Source: Arcticibacter sp. (GTDB taxonomy: Bacteria > Bacteroidota > Bacteroidia > 2-12-FULL-35-15). Taken from it: a stretch of 64,000 nucleotides of DNA. Of the stretch, positions 55,490-64,000 are shown in pieces. The notes below the pieces were generated by a model. The model ran no database searches and had not been told where the DNA came from. It saw only the letters and a list, made by a program, of their open reading frames with translations. Every line of letters begins with the position of its first letter. The first letter of the stretch is position 1. Location: positions 1 through 64,000 of the forward strand of contig JAJNQB010000006.1 of the NCBI GenBank assembly GCA_021155045.1, given 5' to 3'. A program made the position numbers and the translations under genes.

Positions 55490-57274
55490 ATGCGAATGAA
55501 TTTTAAAAAAATAAATTTTATTGAAAAAGCAATTAATTGGATTCATGAAAAAACAAATGAAAAACAATTTCTTATTTTTTCCAGCATTTTAGTTGGCATT
55601 AGCGCTGGTATTGCTGCTGTGACTTTAAAATTTTTTGTATTTTTTATCAAGAAATATTTTTTAGATGGGTATTTTTTAAAATTTGATTATAAATATTTAT
55701 ATCTCGTACTTCCACTCCTTGGTATAGGACTGACTATTTTAATTGTCAACTATTTTTTCAGGAACCAGCTTAACAGAGGAACATCTTCTATTTTATTTTC
55801 AATTGCAAAAAAAAGCAGTTTTTTGCCATTTACTCAAATGTATTCGCATATCATTACAAGTGCTTTAACAATAGGTTTTGGAGGGTCGGCAGGTTTAGAG
55901 TCTCCCATTGTAAGTACTGGATCGGCAATAGGTTCTAATTTTGCAAGAACATACAAGCTTAGTTATAAAGAAAGAACCTTACTTTTAGCAGCTGGTGCTG
56001 CAGGAGGAATTGCAGGTGCTTTTAATGCTCCAATAGCTGGAGTATTGTTTGCTTTGGAAGTAATTTTAGTAGATATAAGCATAAGTGCATTTATTCCTTT
56101 ATTGATTGCTGCGGCTTCTGGGGCATTGATTTCAAAAATAATCTTAAATGAAAGTAGCTTATTGTTCTTCAAATTAAAACAACCTTTCGATTATCATAAT
56201 CTGCCCCTGTATGTTGTTTTAGGTTTACTAGCAGGAATTACTTCGCTCTATTATGTTAATTTTTTCGATAAAATAGAAACACTATTTCATAAAATAAATT
56301 CAAATTTTAGTAAATGGCTAATTGGTGGAATCTCATTAGCTATTTTATTTGCAATGTTTCCATCATTATACGGAGAAGGTTATGAAAGTATTAAATCACT
56401 TTCTGAGTTTAAAGCACACGATTTATTCAAGGATAGTCTTCTGCTTGATTTTATTAATAATAAATGGGTGTTGCTATTATTTATTTGTATTGTTTTATTT
56501 TTAAAATCTGTTGCTGCGGCAATAACTATCGGAAGTGGAGGTAACGGGGGAAATTTTGCTCCATCACTTTTTGTAGGAGCTTATCTTGGCTTTATTTTTT
56601 CTTATTTTTTAACGCTAATTGGATTTGATAATATACCAGTAAGTAATTTCACTATTGTTGCAATGGCTGGCATTTTGGCTGGTGTGTTTCATGCTCCTTT
56701 AACAGGAATTTTTCTGATAGCTGAAATTACAGGTGGATATGAATTGATTATTCCACTGATGGTTGTGGCATCTATTAGTTATGTTATTGTAAAATATTTT
56801 CATCCACATTCACTTGATGTAAAAAGATTAAAACAAAAAGGAACTGTTATTTCTGAGGATAAGGATACAAGTATATTGAGTAAAATTGATATTAAGTCGA
56901 TGGTAGAAAACGATTTCGCTACTATCCATTTTAAATCAACATTAAGGGATGTTGTAGAATCTATTAAGCATTCTAAACGAAATACCTTTCCTGTTGTAAA
57001 GAAAAACAATAAACTTTTAGGAATTATTTATTTAGATAACATAAAAGAGGAAATGTTTAATGCTGAGTTGTATGATGAAATTACGGCTAAAGAATTAATG
57101 AGAAAGCCTGCCATGGTTATTAATATTGATGAAGATATTTTTGTAATCATGAAAAAATTTGAAGAATCAGGTCAATGGAACTTGCCTGTTGTTGATAATG
57201 AAATATATGTTGGTTTCCTTTCTAAATCAAGCATTTTGGATACATACAGACATAAACTTTTAGATACCGTATAA
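55490..57274 (+). CDS. CLC chloride channel/antiporter with CBS domains
   Basis: A 594-residue CLC protein. The ion-path motifs are clear: FGGSAGLESPIVSTGSAIG (the G-x-E-x-P gate with Glu, near residue 135), AAGAAGGIAGAFNAPIAG, and TIGSGGNGGNFAPSLFVGA (near 350). The C-terminal 150 residues form two CBS modules (VENDFATIHFKSTLRDVVES; ELMRKPAMVINIDED) that sense nucleotides. The gating Glu suggests H+/Cl- exchange activity, but the external proton Glu needs an alignment. First gene of the right chromosomal flank. Confidence 0.93.
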   Translation: MRMNFKKINFIEKAINWIHEKTNEKQFLIFSSILVGISAGIAAVTLKFFVFFIKKYFLDGYFLKFDYKYLYLVLPLLGIGLTILIVNYFFRNQLNRGTSSILFSIAKKSSFLPFTQMYSHIITSALTIGFGGSAGLESPIVSTGSAIGSNFARTYKLSYKERTLLLAAGAAGGIAGAFNAPIAGVLFALEVILVDISISAFIPLLIAAASGALISKIILNESSLLFFKLKQPFDYHNLPLYVVLGLLAGITSLYYVNFFDKIETLFHKINSNFSKWLIGGISLAILFAMFPSLYGEGYESIKSLSEFKAHDLFKDSLLLDFINNKWVLLLFICIVLFLKSVAAAITIGSGGNGGNFAPSLFVGAYLGFIFSYFLTLIGFDNIPVSNFTIVAMAGILAGVFHAPLTGIFLIAEITGGYELIIPLMVVASISYVIVKYFHPHSLDVKRLKQKGTVISEDKDTSILSKIDIKSMVENDFATIHFKSTLRDVVESIKHSKRNTFPVVKKNNKLLGIIYLDNIKEEMFNAELYDEITAKELMRKPAMVINIDEDIFVIMKKFEESGQWNLPVVDNEIYVGFLSKSSILDTYRHKLLDTV

Positions 57275-57392
57275 ATTACATAAATTAATATAACAAAAAA
57301 TGCAAACTGATTTTTCGAAAATCTAAGTTTAAATTAATAATTTGCAAAAAATAAAAGAATAAATACTTAATTGTACAATATATTAAAAAAGC

Positions 57393-58949
57393 ATGAAAAC
57401 AATTCCAGAAACAAACATTATAAAAAAAATAAAACTTAGACAAATAAGACAAGATGATTATTCGCAAATAACTCAGTTACAGCTAAACTGTTTCCCAGGA
57501 ATGAAACCATGGTCAGAAGCACAGTTTAAAAGTATTATATCAACTTTTGCCGAAGGACAACATTGTATTATATATGGCAAAAAACTTATAGCATCGAGCT
57601 GTAGCTTAATAATCAACATGAATGATTATTCAGATACCTCATCTTGGAGTGAATTAACGGATAGCGGAAATATTACTAACCATGATAAATACGGTGATAC
57701 ATTATACGGTATGGAAATAATGGTAGATCCAGAATATAGAGGAATGAAATTATCAAGAAGGCTGTACGATGCAAGAAAAAATGTTGTAAAAAAATATAAC
57801 CTAAAACGAATATTAATAGGAGGAAGATTACCTAATTATCATAAGTACCAAAACAAAATAAATATTGATGCTTATGTAGAAAAAGTTACTAATAAAAGCC
57901 TTTATGACCCTGTTTTGACAGCCCAATTATCAAATGGATTTTATTTAAAAAAGATACTTCCGAATTACCTGCCAAACGATAAAGAGTCTTGCTGTTATGC
58001 AACTCTATTAGAATGGATAAATTACAATTACGAGGCAAAAAAAGATTCGGATTCATCTTTATCACCTTATGTTAGGGTGAGTGCTATACAGTATCAAATG
58101 CGTAAGATTAATAATTTTGAAGAATTTGCAGAATATTGCGAATTTTTTGTGGACACAGCATCCGACTATAAAAGTGACTTTGTATTGTTTCCTGAAATGA
58201 TAACCCTTCAATTGCTTTCATTTTTGCCAACCAAAAAGCCAGGCTTAGCGATTAGAGAATTAAGTAAATTCACTCCACAATACGAAGAGTTATTTACAAG
58301 ACTTTCTATTCGTTATAATATTAATATTATTGCTGGTTCACATTTTGTTTTAGAAAATGATAAAATTTATAATGTTTCATACTTATTTAGAAGAGACGGA
58401 ACACTAGACAAGCAATACAAAATTCATATTACTCCACATGAAAAAAAATGGTGGGGTGTTCAAAGCGGAGATAAAGTAAAAGTATTTAATACCGACAAAG
58501 GAAAAATTGCTATATTAATTTGTTATGATTCGGAATTTCCAGAACTAGCAAGAATAGCAAGAAGTAAAGGAGCGAATATAATATTTGTTCCATTTAATAC
58601 GGACGATAGAAGGGGGTATTTGCGGGTGAAATATTGTTCGCAAGCACGTGCTATCGAAAATCAAGTTTATATGGTAATAACAGGTTGTGTTGGAAATTTG
58701 CCCGAAGTTGAAAATTTAGATGTACATTTTTCTCAATCTGCAATTTTAACACCTTCGGATGTGGAGTTCCATAGAGAAGGTATTGCATCAGAAGCTATTC
58801 CAAATACCGAAATGTTTATTTATCAAGATTTGGATTTAAATCTTTTAAAAAGAAACAGAGAAATTGGCTCTGTACAAACTTGGAGTGATAGAAGTCAAGG
58901 TTTCTATAAAGTTACTTATATAGAAGATGGGAAAACGATATCAATATAA
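57393..58949 (+). CDS. GNAT acetyltransferase-nitrilase fusion protein
   Basis: A 518-residue two-domain protein. Residues about 13-200 are a GNAT domain (IKLRQIRQDDYSQITQLQ; MEIMVDPEYRGMKLSRRLYD with the acetyl-CoA loop). Residues about 225-505 are a carbon-nitrogen hydrolase with the Glu-Lys-Cys triad: LFPEMITLQ (Glu about 268), KQYKIHITPHEKKW (Lys), AILICYDSEFPELARI (Cys about 376). This fusion occurs in several bacterial lineages, with the nitrilase part acting on an unknown amide or amidine. The AT-rich gap of 118 bases before it has no clear promoter. Confidence 0.9.
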   Translation: MKTIPETNIIKKIKLRQIRQDDYSQITQLQLNCFPGMKPWSEAQFKSIISTFAEGQHCIIYGKKLIASSCSLIINMNDYSDTSSWSELTDSGNITNHDKYGDTLYGMEIMVDPEYRGMKLSRRLYDARKNVVKKYNLKRILIGGRLPNYHKYQNKINIDAYVEKVTNKSLYDPVLTAQLSNGFYLKKILPNYLPNDKESCCYATLLEWINYNYEAKKDSDSSLSPYVRVSAIQYQMRKINNFEEFAEYCEFFVDTASDYKSDFVLFPEMITLQLLSFLPTKKPGLAIRELSKFTPQYEELFTRLSIRYNINIIAGSHFVLENDKIYNVSYLFRRDGTLDKQYKIHITPHEKKWWGVQSGDKVKVFNTDKGKIAILICYDSEFPELARIARSKGANIIFVPFNTDDRRGYLRVKYCSQARAIENQVYMVITGCVGNLPEVENLDVHFSQSAILTPSDVEFHREGIASEAIPNTEMFIYQDLDLNLLKRNREIGSVQTWSDRSQGFYKVTYIEDGKTISI

Positions 58950-59290
58950 TTTATAAAAATATTATCATCAAAAAATACGAGCCCATAAAAATAAAAAATG
59001 ATAATCATTCCTTAAAATCAATAATAATCCTTGTTCCTATTTAATACTAAATCGGGATTATACCGATTACACAAAATAGATAGTCTAATAAATTATACTA
59101 TTATTTTGTTGTATCGGCATTTACCATTGTAAAATTATACTATTTTATAATTACAATTAGTATAAGGTGTTAAAGCCTAAGACATTCTTATTACTTGTTA
59201 AATTATTTTAAGAAATTTAAACGGGCTTTGAAAAACAACAATTTTATTACAAAGCGTCAAAAATATTCTAAATTCCAGTATATTCACTTC
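58950..59290. other. Intergenic region without a supported gene
   Basis: An AT-rich 341-bp stretch between the GNAT-nitrilase fusion gene and the TPR/PP2C gene. It contains an imperfect dyad ATCGGGATTATACCGAT at about 59051-59067 but no full consensus promoter and no credible reading frame. Confidence 0.4.
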
Positions 59291-61282
59291 ATGAAACGCA
59301 TTTTACTTTGCTTTTGTTTTCTTGTTTTGTTTTTTAATAATGGAATTTTTGCAAAAAATAAAAATATAGATTCGCTCGAATCTATATTAAAAACAACTAT
59401 TCACGATACTACTCGTGTAAAAATAATGAACCAGATTTGTATGGAATATGCAAATGCTGGAGACTTTGAGTTGGCTTTGGAGCAATCTAAAAAAGCATTA
59501 CGAATAGCTCAAGTAGCCAATGATACATTAGGAATAGCCGATAGCTATAACCAAATTGCTAACAATCTATTACGTACAGGGAAATACGATAAAGCATTAG
59601 AAAATTTTCTTTTATCATCTAAAAATTTTGAAAAAATAAATTATAAAAAAGGATTAGGAAATTGTAAAGTTGGAATAGGGGTAATTTATTATTACCAAAA
59701 AAACTACGATAAAGCTATTGCCTATTATAGCCAGGCTATTGTGATTTATAAGTCGATTAACTCTAAAAAAGGAATGGCTGGATGCTACAACAATATTGGA
59801 GAAATCTATCGATTACAGCAAAAATATCCACTTGCTCTTGAGTGTTATAAAGATGCATTAAAACTAAATGAAGAAGCAAACAATGCAAAAGGAATAGCTT
59901 CTGCACTTGGTAATCTTGGAAATGTATATTACGATTTGAAAAATTTTAACAAAGCGTTGGAATACTATTTAAAATCTATTGAAATAAAAAAACAAATTGG
60001 TAATAAGCAAGGTTTAGCACTTACACTCAATAATATTGCAAGTATTTATAAAACACAAAAGAAGTTTGACGAAGCTCAAAATTATTCAACACAAAGTTTG
60101 GTGTTGGCTAGAAGCATTGATTCTAAAGAAGATATTAAACAAGCGTATTTAAATTTGTCTGAAATTTTTGCATTAAAAGGCAATCATAAATCTGCTTACG
60201 ATTATTATCATTTATATAATAATATTAAAGATTCAATTGCTCAAACGCAGAGCAATGAAGAAATACATGAAATGCAAACTAAATATGAAACGGAGTTGAA
60301 AGACAATCAAATTATATTGCTGAATAAAAACAATGAAGTGCAAGATGCTGAATTAAAAAAGAAAAATATAATTCTTTGGGCTGGAGCTATTGGCTTGTTG
60401 CTAGTATTTTTACTGTCGTTAAATATTTATAAAAATTATCGTAACAAGCGAAAAGCAAATGAATTGTTAGCAATAAAAAATCAAGAAATAGAATTGCAAA
60501 AAACATTACTCGAAGAAAAAAATAAAGATATCACCGATAGTATCCGTTATGCACAACGTATTCAAGAAGCGATATTACCGCCCGATGATTTATTAAATAA
60601 TATTTTACCCGAACATTTCATTTTATACAAACCCAAAGACATTGTAAGTGGCGATTTTTATTGGGCTGAACAATGGGGTAAACAAACTTTGATTGCAGCT
60701 GTAGATTGTACCGGTCACGGTGTTCCTGGTGCATTCATGAGTATTGTGGCTGCTAACCTTTTAAATGAAGCAATTGTGGAACATGGTTTAACTCAACCTG
60801 CTGCAATTTTGAATAGTGTAAGAAAAGGATTGTCGAAAATATTGCGTAAAAAACAAGATGAGGAGTATATCAAAGATGGAATGGATGCGGCATTAATTTC
60901 ATTAAATGTAGGTGATAAAAAAATGCAATATGCTGGAGCGTATAATCCTTTGTGGCTAGTAAGAAATGGTGAGTGCATTGAATACAAATCTGATAAAATA
61001 CCAATAGGAGTTGGGATGCACGATAGCAATAAACCTTATACAAATCATGAAATTGATTTACAAAAAAATGATTGTATTTATATCTTTAGCGATGGTTATG
61101 CCGACCAATTTGGTGGACCTAAAGGCAAAAAGTTTAAATACAATGGTTTAAAAGAGTTATTACTAAAAAATGCTGATTTAACGATGAACGAACAGCATCA
61201 AATACTACTTAGTACGATTGTTAATTGGCAAGGCAATATAGAGCAAGTTGATGATATTCTTGTGATTGGAATTAAAATATAA
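59291..61282 (+). CDS. TPR sensor with a PP2C/SpoIIE phosphatase domain
   Basis: A 663-residue signalling protein. The ATG at 59291 is chosen because it gives a proper signal peptide (KRILLCFCFLVLFFNNGIFA); an upstream extension would add a charged, unlikely leader. Seven or so TPR repeats (about 40-320; KGMAGCYNNIGEIYRLQQKY, ALGNLGNVYYDLKNFNKALE) lie in the periplasm. A membrane helix (IILWAGAIGLLLVFLLSLNIY, about 360-380) and a coiled coil precede the SpoIIE-type Ser/Thr phosphatase: SGDFYWAE, DCTGHGVPGAFMSIVA, IFSDGYADQFGG. It probably turns an outside signal into dephosphorylation of an anti-anti-sigma factor. This design is common in Bacteroidota. Confidence 0.92.
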   Translation: MKRILLCFCFLVLFFNNGIFAKNKNIDSLESILKTTIHDTTRVKIMNQICMEYANAGDFELALEQSKKALRIAQVANDTLGIADSYNQIANNLLRTGKYDKALENFLLSSKNFEKINYKKGLGNCKVGIGVIYYYQKNYDKAIAYYSQAIVIYKSINSKKGMAGCYNNIGEIYRLQQKYPLALECYKDALKLNEEANNAKGIASALGNLGNVYYDLKNFNKALEYYLKSIEIKKQIGNKQGLALTLNNIASIYKTQKKFDEAQNYSTQSLVLARSIDSKEDIKQAYLNLSEIFALKGNHKSAYDYYHLYNNIKDSIAQTQSNEEIHEMQTKYETELKDNQIILLNKNNEVQDAELKKKNIILWAGAIGLLLVFLLSLNIYKNYRNKRKANELLAIKNQEIELQKTLLEEKNKDITDSIRYAQRIQEAILPPDDLLNNILPEHFILYKPKDIVSGDFYWAEQWGKQTLIAAVDCTGHGVPGAFMSIVAANLLNEAIVEHGLTQPAAILNSVRKGLSKILRKKQDEEYIKDGMDAALISLNVGDKKMQYAGAYNPLWLVRNGECIEYKSDKIPIGVGMHDSNKPYTNHEIDLQKNDCIYIFSDGYADQFGGPKGKKFKYNGLKELLLKNADLTMNEQHQILLSTIVNWQGNIEQVDDILVIGIKI

Positions 61283-61437
61283 ATTTTTTCTGCAAAATAG
61301 TACCATACGGCTTTTTCTTCAATAGAGAACTTCTTGATATTGTCAGTTCAAAAACATGTATTCATATTCCTAATTTTTACGATATTTGCTGTTCAAAAAT
61401 GTATAATTCATAATTTTTCATTTATAATTTCTAAAAC

Positions 61438-63123
61438 ATGTCAGAAGGCAGACAAATTATTTTTTCGATGGTAAACGTAAGTCGTACGTTACCAACAGGT
61501 AAAACTATTTTAAAAGATATTTATTTATCGTTTTATTACGGAGCTAAAATTGGAATTTTAGGTTTAAATGGTTCAGGTAAATCTACTTTGATGAAGATTA
61601 TTGCTGGGCTCGAAAAAAATTATCAAGGAGAAATACATTTTTCGCCTGGATACCGTGTTGGATATTTAGAACAAGAGCCGCATTTGGATGATTCGAAAAC
61701 GGTATTAGAAATAGTTCGTGAAGGAGCACAAGAACATGTAAATATTTTAAAAGAATACGATGATGTAAATAACAAATTTGCAGAAGAAGAGTATTTGAAT
61801 GATCCTGATAAAATGGATAAGTTGATTAATCGTCAGGCTTATTTACAGGAACAAATCGATCAATTGGATTTATGGAATTTAGATAATCGTTTGGAACAAG
61901 CGATGGAAGCGTTGCGTTGCCCAGAAAGTGATACACCAATAAAACATTTGTCGGGAGGAGAAAGAAGGCGTGTAGCGCTTTGTCGTTTATTAATTCAAGA
62001 ACCTGAAATATTATTATTAGATGAGCCAACCAATCACTTGGATGCAGAATCTGTTGATTGGCTGGAACAACATTTACAACATTACAAAGGAACTGTTATT
62101 GCGGTAACACATGATAGATATTTCTTAGACAATGTTGCTGGTTGGATTTTGGAGCTGGATAGAGGAGAAGGTATTCCTTGGAAAGGAAATTATTCTGAAT
62201 GGTTAGACCAAAAACAAAAACGTTTAGCACAAGAAGAAAAAACAGAAAGCAAACGTCAAAAAACATTATTGCGTGAGTTGGATTGGGTTCGTCAAGGAGC
62301 AAAAGGGCGACAAGCTAAATCAAAAGCTCGTTTGCAGAATTATGAAAAAATGTTGGGTGAGGATATAAAAGACAAAGAAGAAAAATTAGAAATATTTATT
62401 CCTAATGGTCCACGTTTAGGAAACGAAGTAATTGAAGCGGTTGATATTTCAAAAGCATTTGGCGATAAATTATTGTACGAAAATTTAAGTTTCAAATTGC
62501 CTCCAGCTGGAATAGTTGGTATTATTGGTCCGAATGGTGCTGGTAAAACTACTTTGTTTCGTATGATTATGGGACAAGAAACTCCTGATAAAGGAGAATT
62601 TAAAGTTGGGCCTACCGTTAAAATATCCTACGTTGATCAATCGCATAAAGATATTGATGCAGAAAAAACTATTTATGATGTGTTGAGTGGAGGAGCTGAC
62701 AATATTATTATGGGTGGACGACAAATGAATTCGAGAGCATATATTTCTCGTTTTAATTTTGCAGGTTCCGACCAAGGTAAAAAATGTGGAATATTATCGG
62801 GTGGTGAACGTAATCGTTTGCATTTAGCAATGGCTTTAAAAGAAGAAGGAAATGTATTGTTGCTGGATGAACCTACCAATGATTTAGATGTAAACACTTT
62901 GAGAGCTTTAGAAGAAGGGTTAGAAAATTTTGCTGGTTGTGCTGTAATTATTTCCCATGATCGTTGGTTTTTAGATAGAGTTTGTACGCATATATTGGCT
63001 TTTGAAGGCGATTCGCAAGTTTATTATTTCGAAGGTGGTTATTCAGAGTACGAAGAAAATAAAAAGAAACGATTAGGAAATATTGAACCTAAACGTGTTC
63101 GTTATAAAAAATTGACTGTTTAG
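61438..63123 (+). CDS. ettA: ABC-F translation factor EttA
   Basis: A 561-residue soluble protein with two ABC ATPase domains and no membrane part. It has Walker A motifs LGLNGSGKST (about 41) and IGPNGAGKTT (about 361), signatures LSGGERRRVALCRLL and LSGGERNRLHLAMAL, Walker B LLLDEPTNHLDAES and LLLDEPTNDLDVNT, and the EttA-type arm insert after Walker A1 (KEYDDVNNKFAEEE). The Glu pair indicates an active ATPase. It binds the ribosomal E site and gates the first peptide bond according to ATP level. Confidence 0.96.
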   Translation: MSEGRQIIFSMVNVSRTLPTGKTILKDIYLSFYYGAKIGILGLNGSGKSTLMKIIAGLEKNYQGEIHFSPGYRVGYLEQEPHLDDSKTVLEIVREGAQEHVNILKEYDDVNNKFAEEEYLNDPDKMDKLINRQAYLQEQIDQLDLWNLDNRLEQAMEALRCPESDTPIKHLSGGERRRVALCRLLIQEPEILLLDEPTNHLDAESVDWLEQHLQHYKGTVIAVTHDRYFLDNVAGWILELDRGEGIPWKGNYSEWLDQKQKRLAQEEKTESKRQKTLLRELDWVRQGAKGRQAKSKARLQNYEKMLGEDIKDKEEKLEIFIPNGPRLGNEVIEAVDISKAFGDKLLYENLSFKLPPAGIVGIIGPNGAGKTTLFRMIMGQETPDKGEFKVGPTVKISYVDQSHKDIDAEKTIYDVLSGGADNIIMGGRQMNSRAYISRFNFAGSDQGKKCGILSGGERNRLHLAMALKEEGNVLLLDEPTNDLDVNTLRALEEGLENFAGCAVIISHDRWFLDRVCTHILAFEGDSQVYYFEGGYSEYEENKKKRLGNIEPKRVRYKKLTV

Positions 63124-63170
63124 CTTCATCTCATTTCGACTGAATAAAGAAATCTAAAATCACTATCTTT

Positions 63171-63206
63171 AATGAGGAATTCAAAAATGGATTCCTCATT
63201 TTTTTA
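63171..63206 (+). terminator. Terminator after ettA
   Basis: A 10-bp perfect stem AATGAGGAAT/ATTCCTCATT (63171-63180 and 63191-63200) followed by TTTTTT. It lies 48 bases past the ettA stop. Confidence 0.88.
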
Positions 63207-63220
63207 ATAAATAAAACAAC

Positions 63221-64000
63221 ATGCGCAGCAAATTAATAATTGCAATTATTGCAGGAGGAATACTTGGAAGTTTACTGGTACTATCATTAATGTATTTTTT
63301 TGAGAAGCCAAGTTCAAGAACTAGCGGCTTACAATTAGTAAGTAATGATTCTACCGATAATGAACCAAAAAACCAGCAACTTTTGGTTTATGGTAATTAT
63401 ATGAATTTAGATAGTACCAACTTTCTTTTGATTCCACTTGGAATGAAAACATTGGATAAGCCTTCTGGTGGAGGATTGCGCTCTAAATCATCTGATGAAT
63501 ATGAAACAAGTATTTATGGGAATGATTACCGAAATTTTAAATATAATTTTTATTCTTTGAGTTTTAATAATTGCAACAACATTATATTTTATAATAAAAT
63601 AAATGATGAAACACATTTGCTTTTACAAACTCCTGCTATCATTTCGCAATTTTATTTTCCTTATTATGATGAAGAGTATAAAGGCAAAAAATTCTGGTTT
63701 ATTTTAATGGCAATTAGAGAATATGATACGAATGCAGATGGATACATCAATGAATTGGATGCCGAAAAAGTTTATTTATCTGATTTGTCTGGTAAAAATA
63801 GAATTGGCATTACACCTGACAATACACAGTTGGTAGATTGGTTTATAGATGCACCAACAAATACTATTTTAATGAAAGTGCGTTTTGATTCTAATAATGA
63901 TGGCAAATTTGATTATTACGATGATATTGAAATTCTAAAAACGGCTATATCTTCCCCTGATATTGGTAAGATTATTATTGGAAAAGAAATTAAAAATAGT
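63221..64000 (+). CDS. Membrane-anchored protein with EF-hand-like loops (partial)
   Basis: An open frame from an ATG at 63221 to the right edge (260 residues, no stop yet). It has an N-terminal membrane anchor (LIIAIIAGGILGSLLVLSLM, about 4-23), a polar linker, then a beta-rich domain. Two Ca2+-type loops are visible: DTNADGYINELD near residue 170 and DSNNDGKFDYYDD near 227, with Asp/Asn at positions 1, 3 and 5 as in EF-hand or dockerin loops. Extracytoplasmic location is inferred. Function unknown. Confidence 0.75.
   Translation, partial: MRSKLIIAIIAGGILGSLLVLSLMYFFEKPSSRTSGLQLVSNDSTDNEPKNQQLLVYGNYMNLDSTNFLLIPLGMKTLDKPSGGGLRSKSSDEYETSIYGNDYRNFKYNFYSLSFNNCNNIIFYNKINDETHLLLQTPAIISQFYFPYYDEEYKGKKFWFILMAIREYDTNADGYINELDAEKVYLSDLSGKNRIGITPDNTQLVDWFIDAPTNTILMKVRFDSNNDGKFDYYDDIEILKTAISSPDIGKIIIGKEIKNS

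Noticed and set aside
1..64000. CRISPR arrays, insertion sequences, rRNA genes
   Set aside because: No regularly spaced repeat series, no transposase with terminal inverted repeats and no rRNA sequence was seen. Only one tRNA gene was recognised.

Overview
The window comes from an AT-rich member of the Bacteroidota. Three things show this: a secreted protein with a type IX secretion (T9SS) sorting tail, an S46 dipeptidyl-peptidase, and promoters of the Bacteroidota type (TTTG, about 19-22 bp, TAnnTTTG). The chromosome lies on both sides of an accessory island of about 40 kb that starts at a tRNA-Leu gene (14705-14784) and ends near 55.3 kb.

Left chromosome (1-14.8 kb): the end of a surface-polysaccharide operon (glycosyltransferase, acetyltransferase, O-antigen polymerase/ligase-like protein, DegT aminotransferase, phosphoglycosyl transferase, GT39-like membrane protein). 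Then come a SpoU-type RNA methyltransferase, cinA, the S46 peptidase, the T9SS protein, pth, rplY, prs and tRNA-Leu. Right chromosome (55.3-64 kb): a CLC chloride channel with CBS domains, a GNAT-nitrilase fusion, a TPR/PP2C signalling phosphatase, ettA, and a membrane protein with EF-hand-like loops that runs off the end.

Island (about 14.8-55.3 kb). It has four parts. (1) A large serine recombinase whose reading frame runs into the tRNA-Leu gene, plus a small protein with a paralogue at the far end (16309 and 53967). (2) Cargo at 17-30 kb: small stress-type genes (SnoaL-like, DoxX, extradiol dioxygenase, MarR) and an RND efflux operon framed by TetR and MarR genes. GTTTAAAC-centred palindromes recur across this part. 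(3) A defence operon at 30-37.9 kb on the minus strand: an HTH regulator, a fused type IIG restriction-methylation enzyme, a GajA-like OLD/TOPRIM ATPase and a GajB-like UvrD helicase (Gabija-like), with overlapping reading frames, then a tiny winged-helix protein. An XRE-ImmA/IrrE-like regulator that has lost a zinc-ligand histidine lies divergently from it. (4) A compact all-plus-strand module at 39.1-53.8 kb that looks like a small tail-less, probably membrane-containing virus or a relative.

The virus-like module is the main candidate for an undescribed system. I see no terminase, portal, HK97-type capsid, tail or conjugation gene in it. It encodes many single-pass membrane proteins, a membrane-anchored transglutaminase-like protease, an LEA2-like protein, a probably highly expressed 239-residue protein that could be the capsid protein (an isolated gene followed by a strong terminator), and several beta-rich small proteins. 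It also has a membrane protein with two annexin-like repeats, a lysis cassette (peptidoglycan-binding protein, T7-lysozyme-type amidase, YkuD-like enzyme, holin-like protein, unimolecular-spanin-like protein), a Dam-type methylase and a RadA-like ATPase. Non-coding structure around it includes a C-rich periodic array (39.42-39.64 kb), a promoter-like element duplicated exactly 900 bp apart, and a 105-bp repeat at the right end that may be a small RNA.

Limits: all functional calls are from reading motifs by eye. No database search, structure prediction or composition calculation was run. The capsid assignment and the exact island ends are inference.
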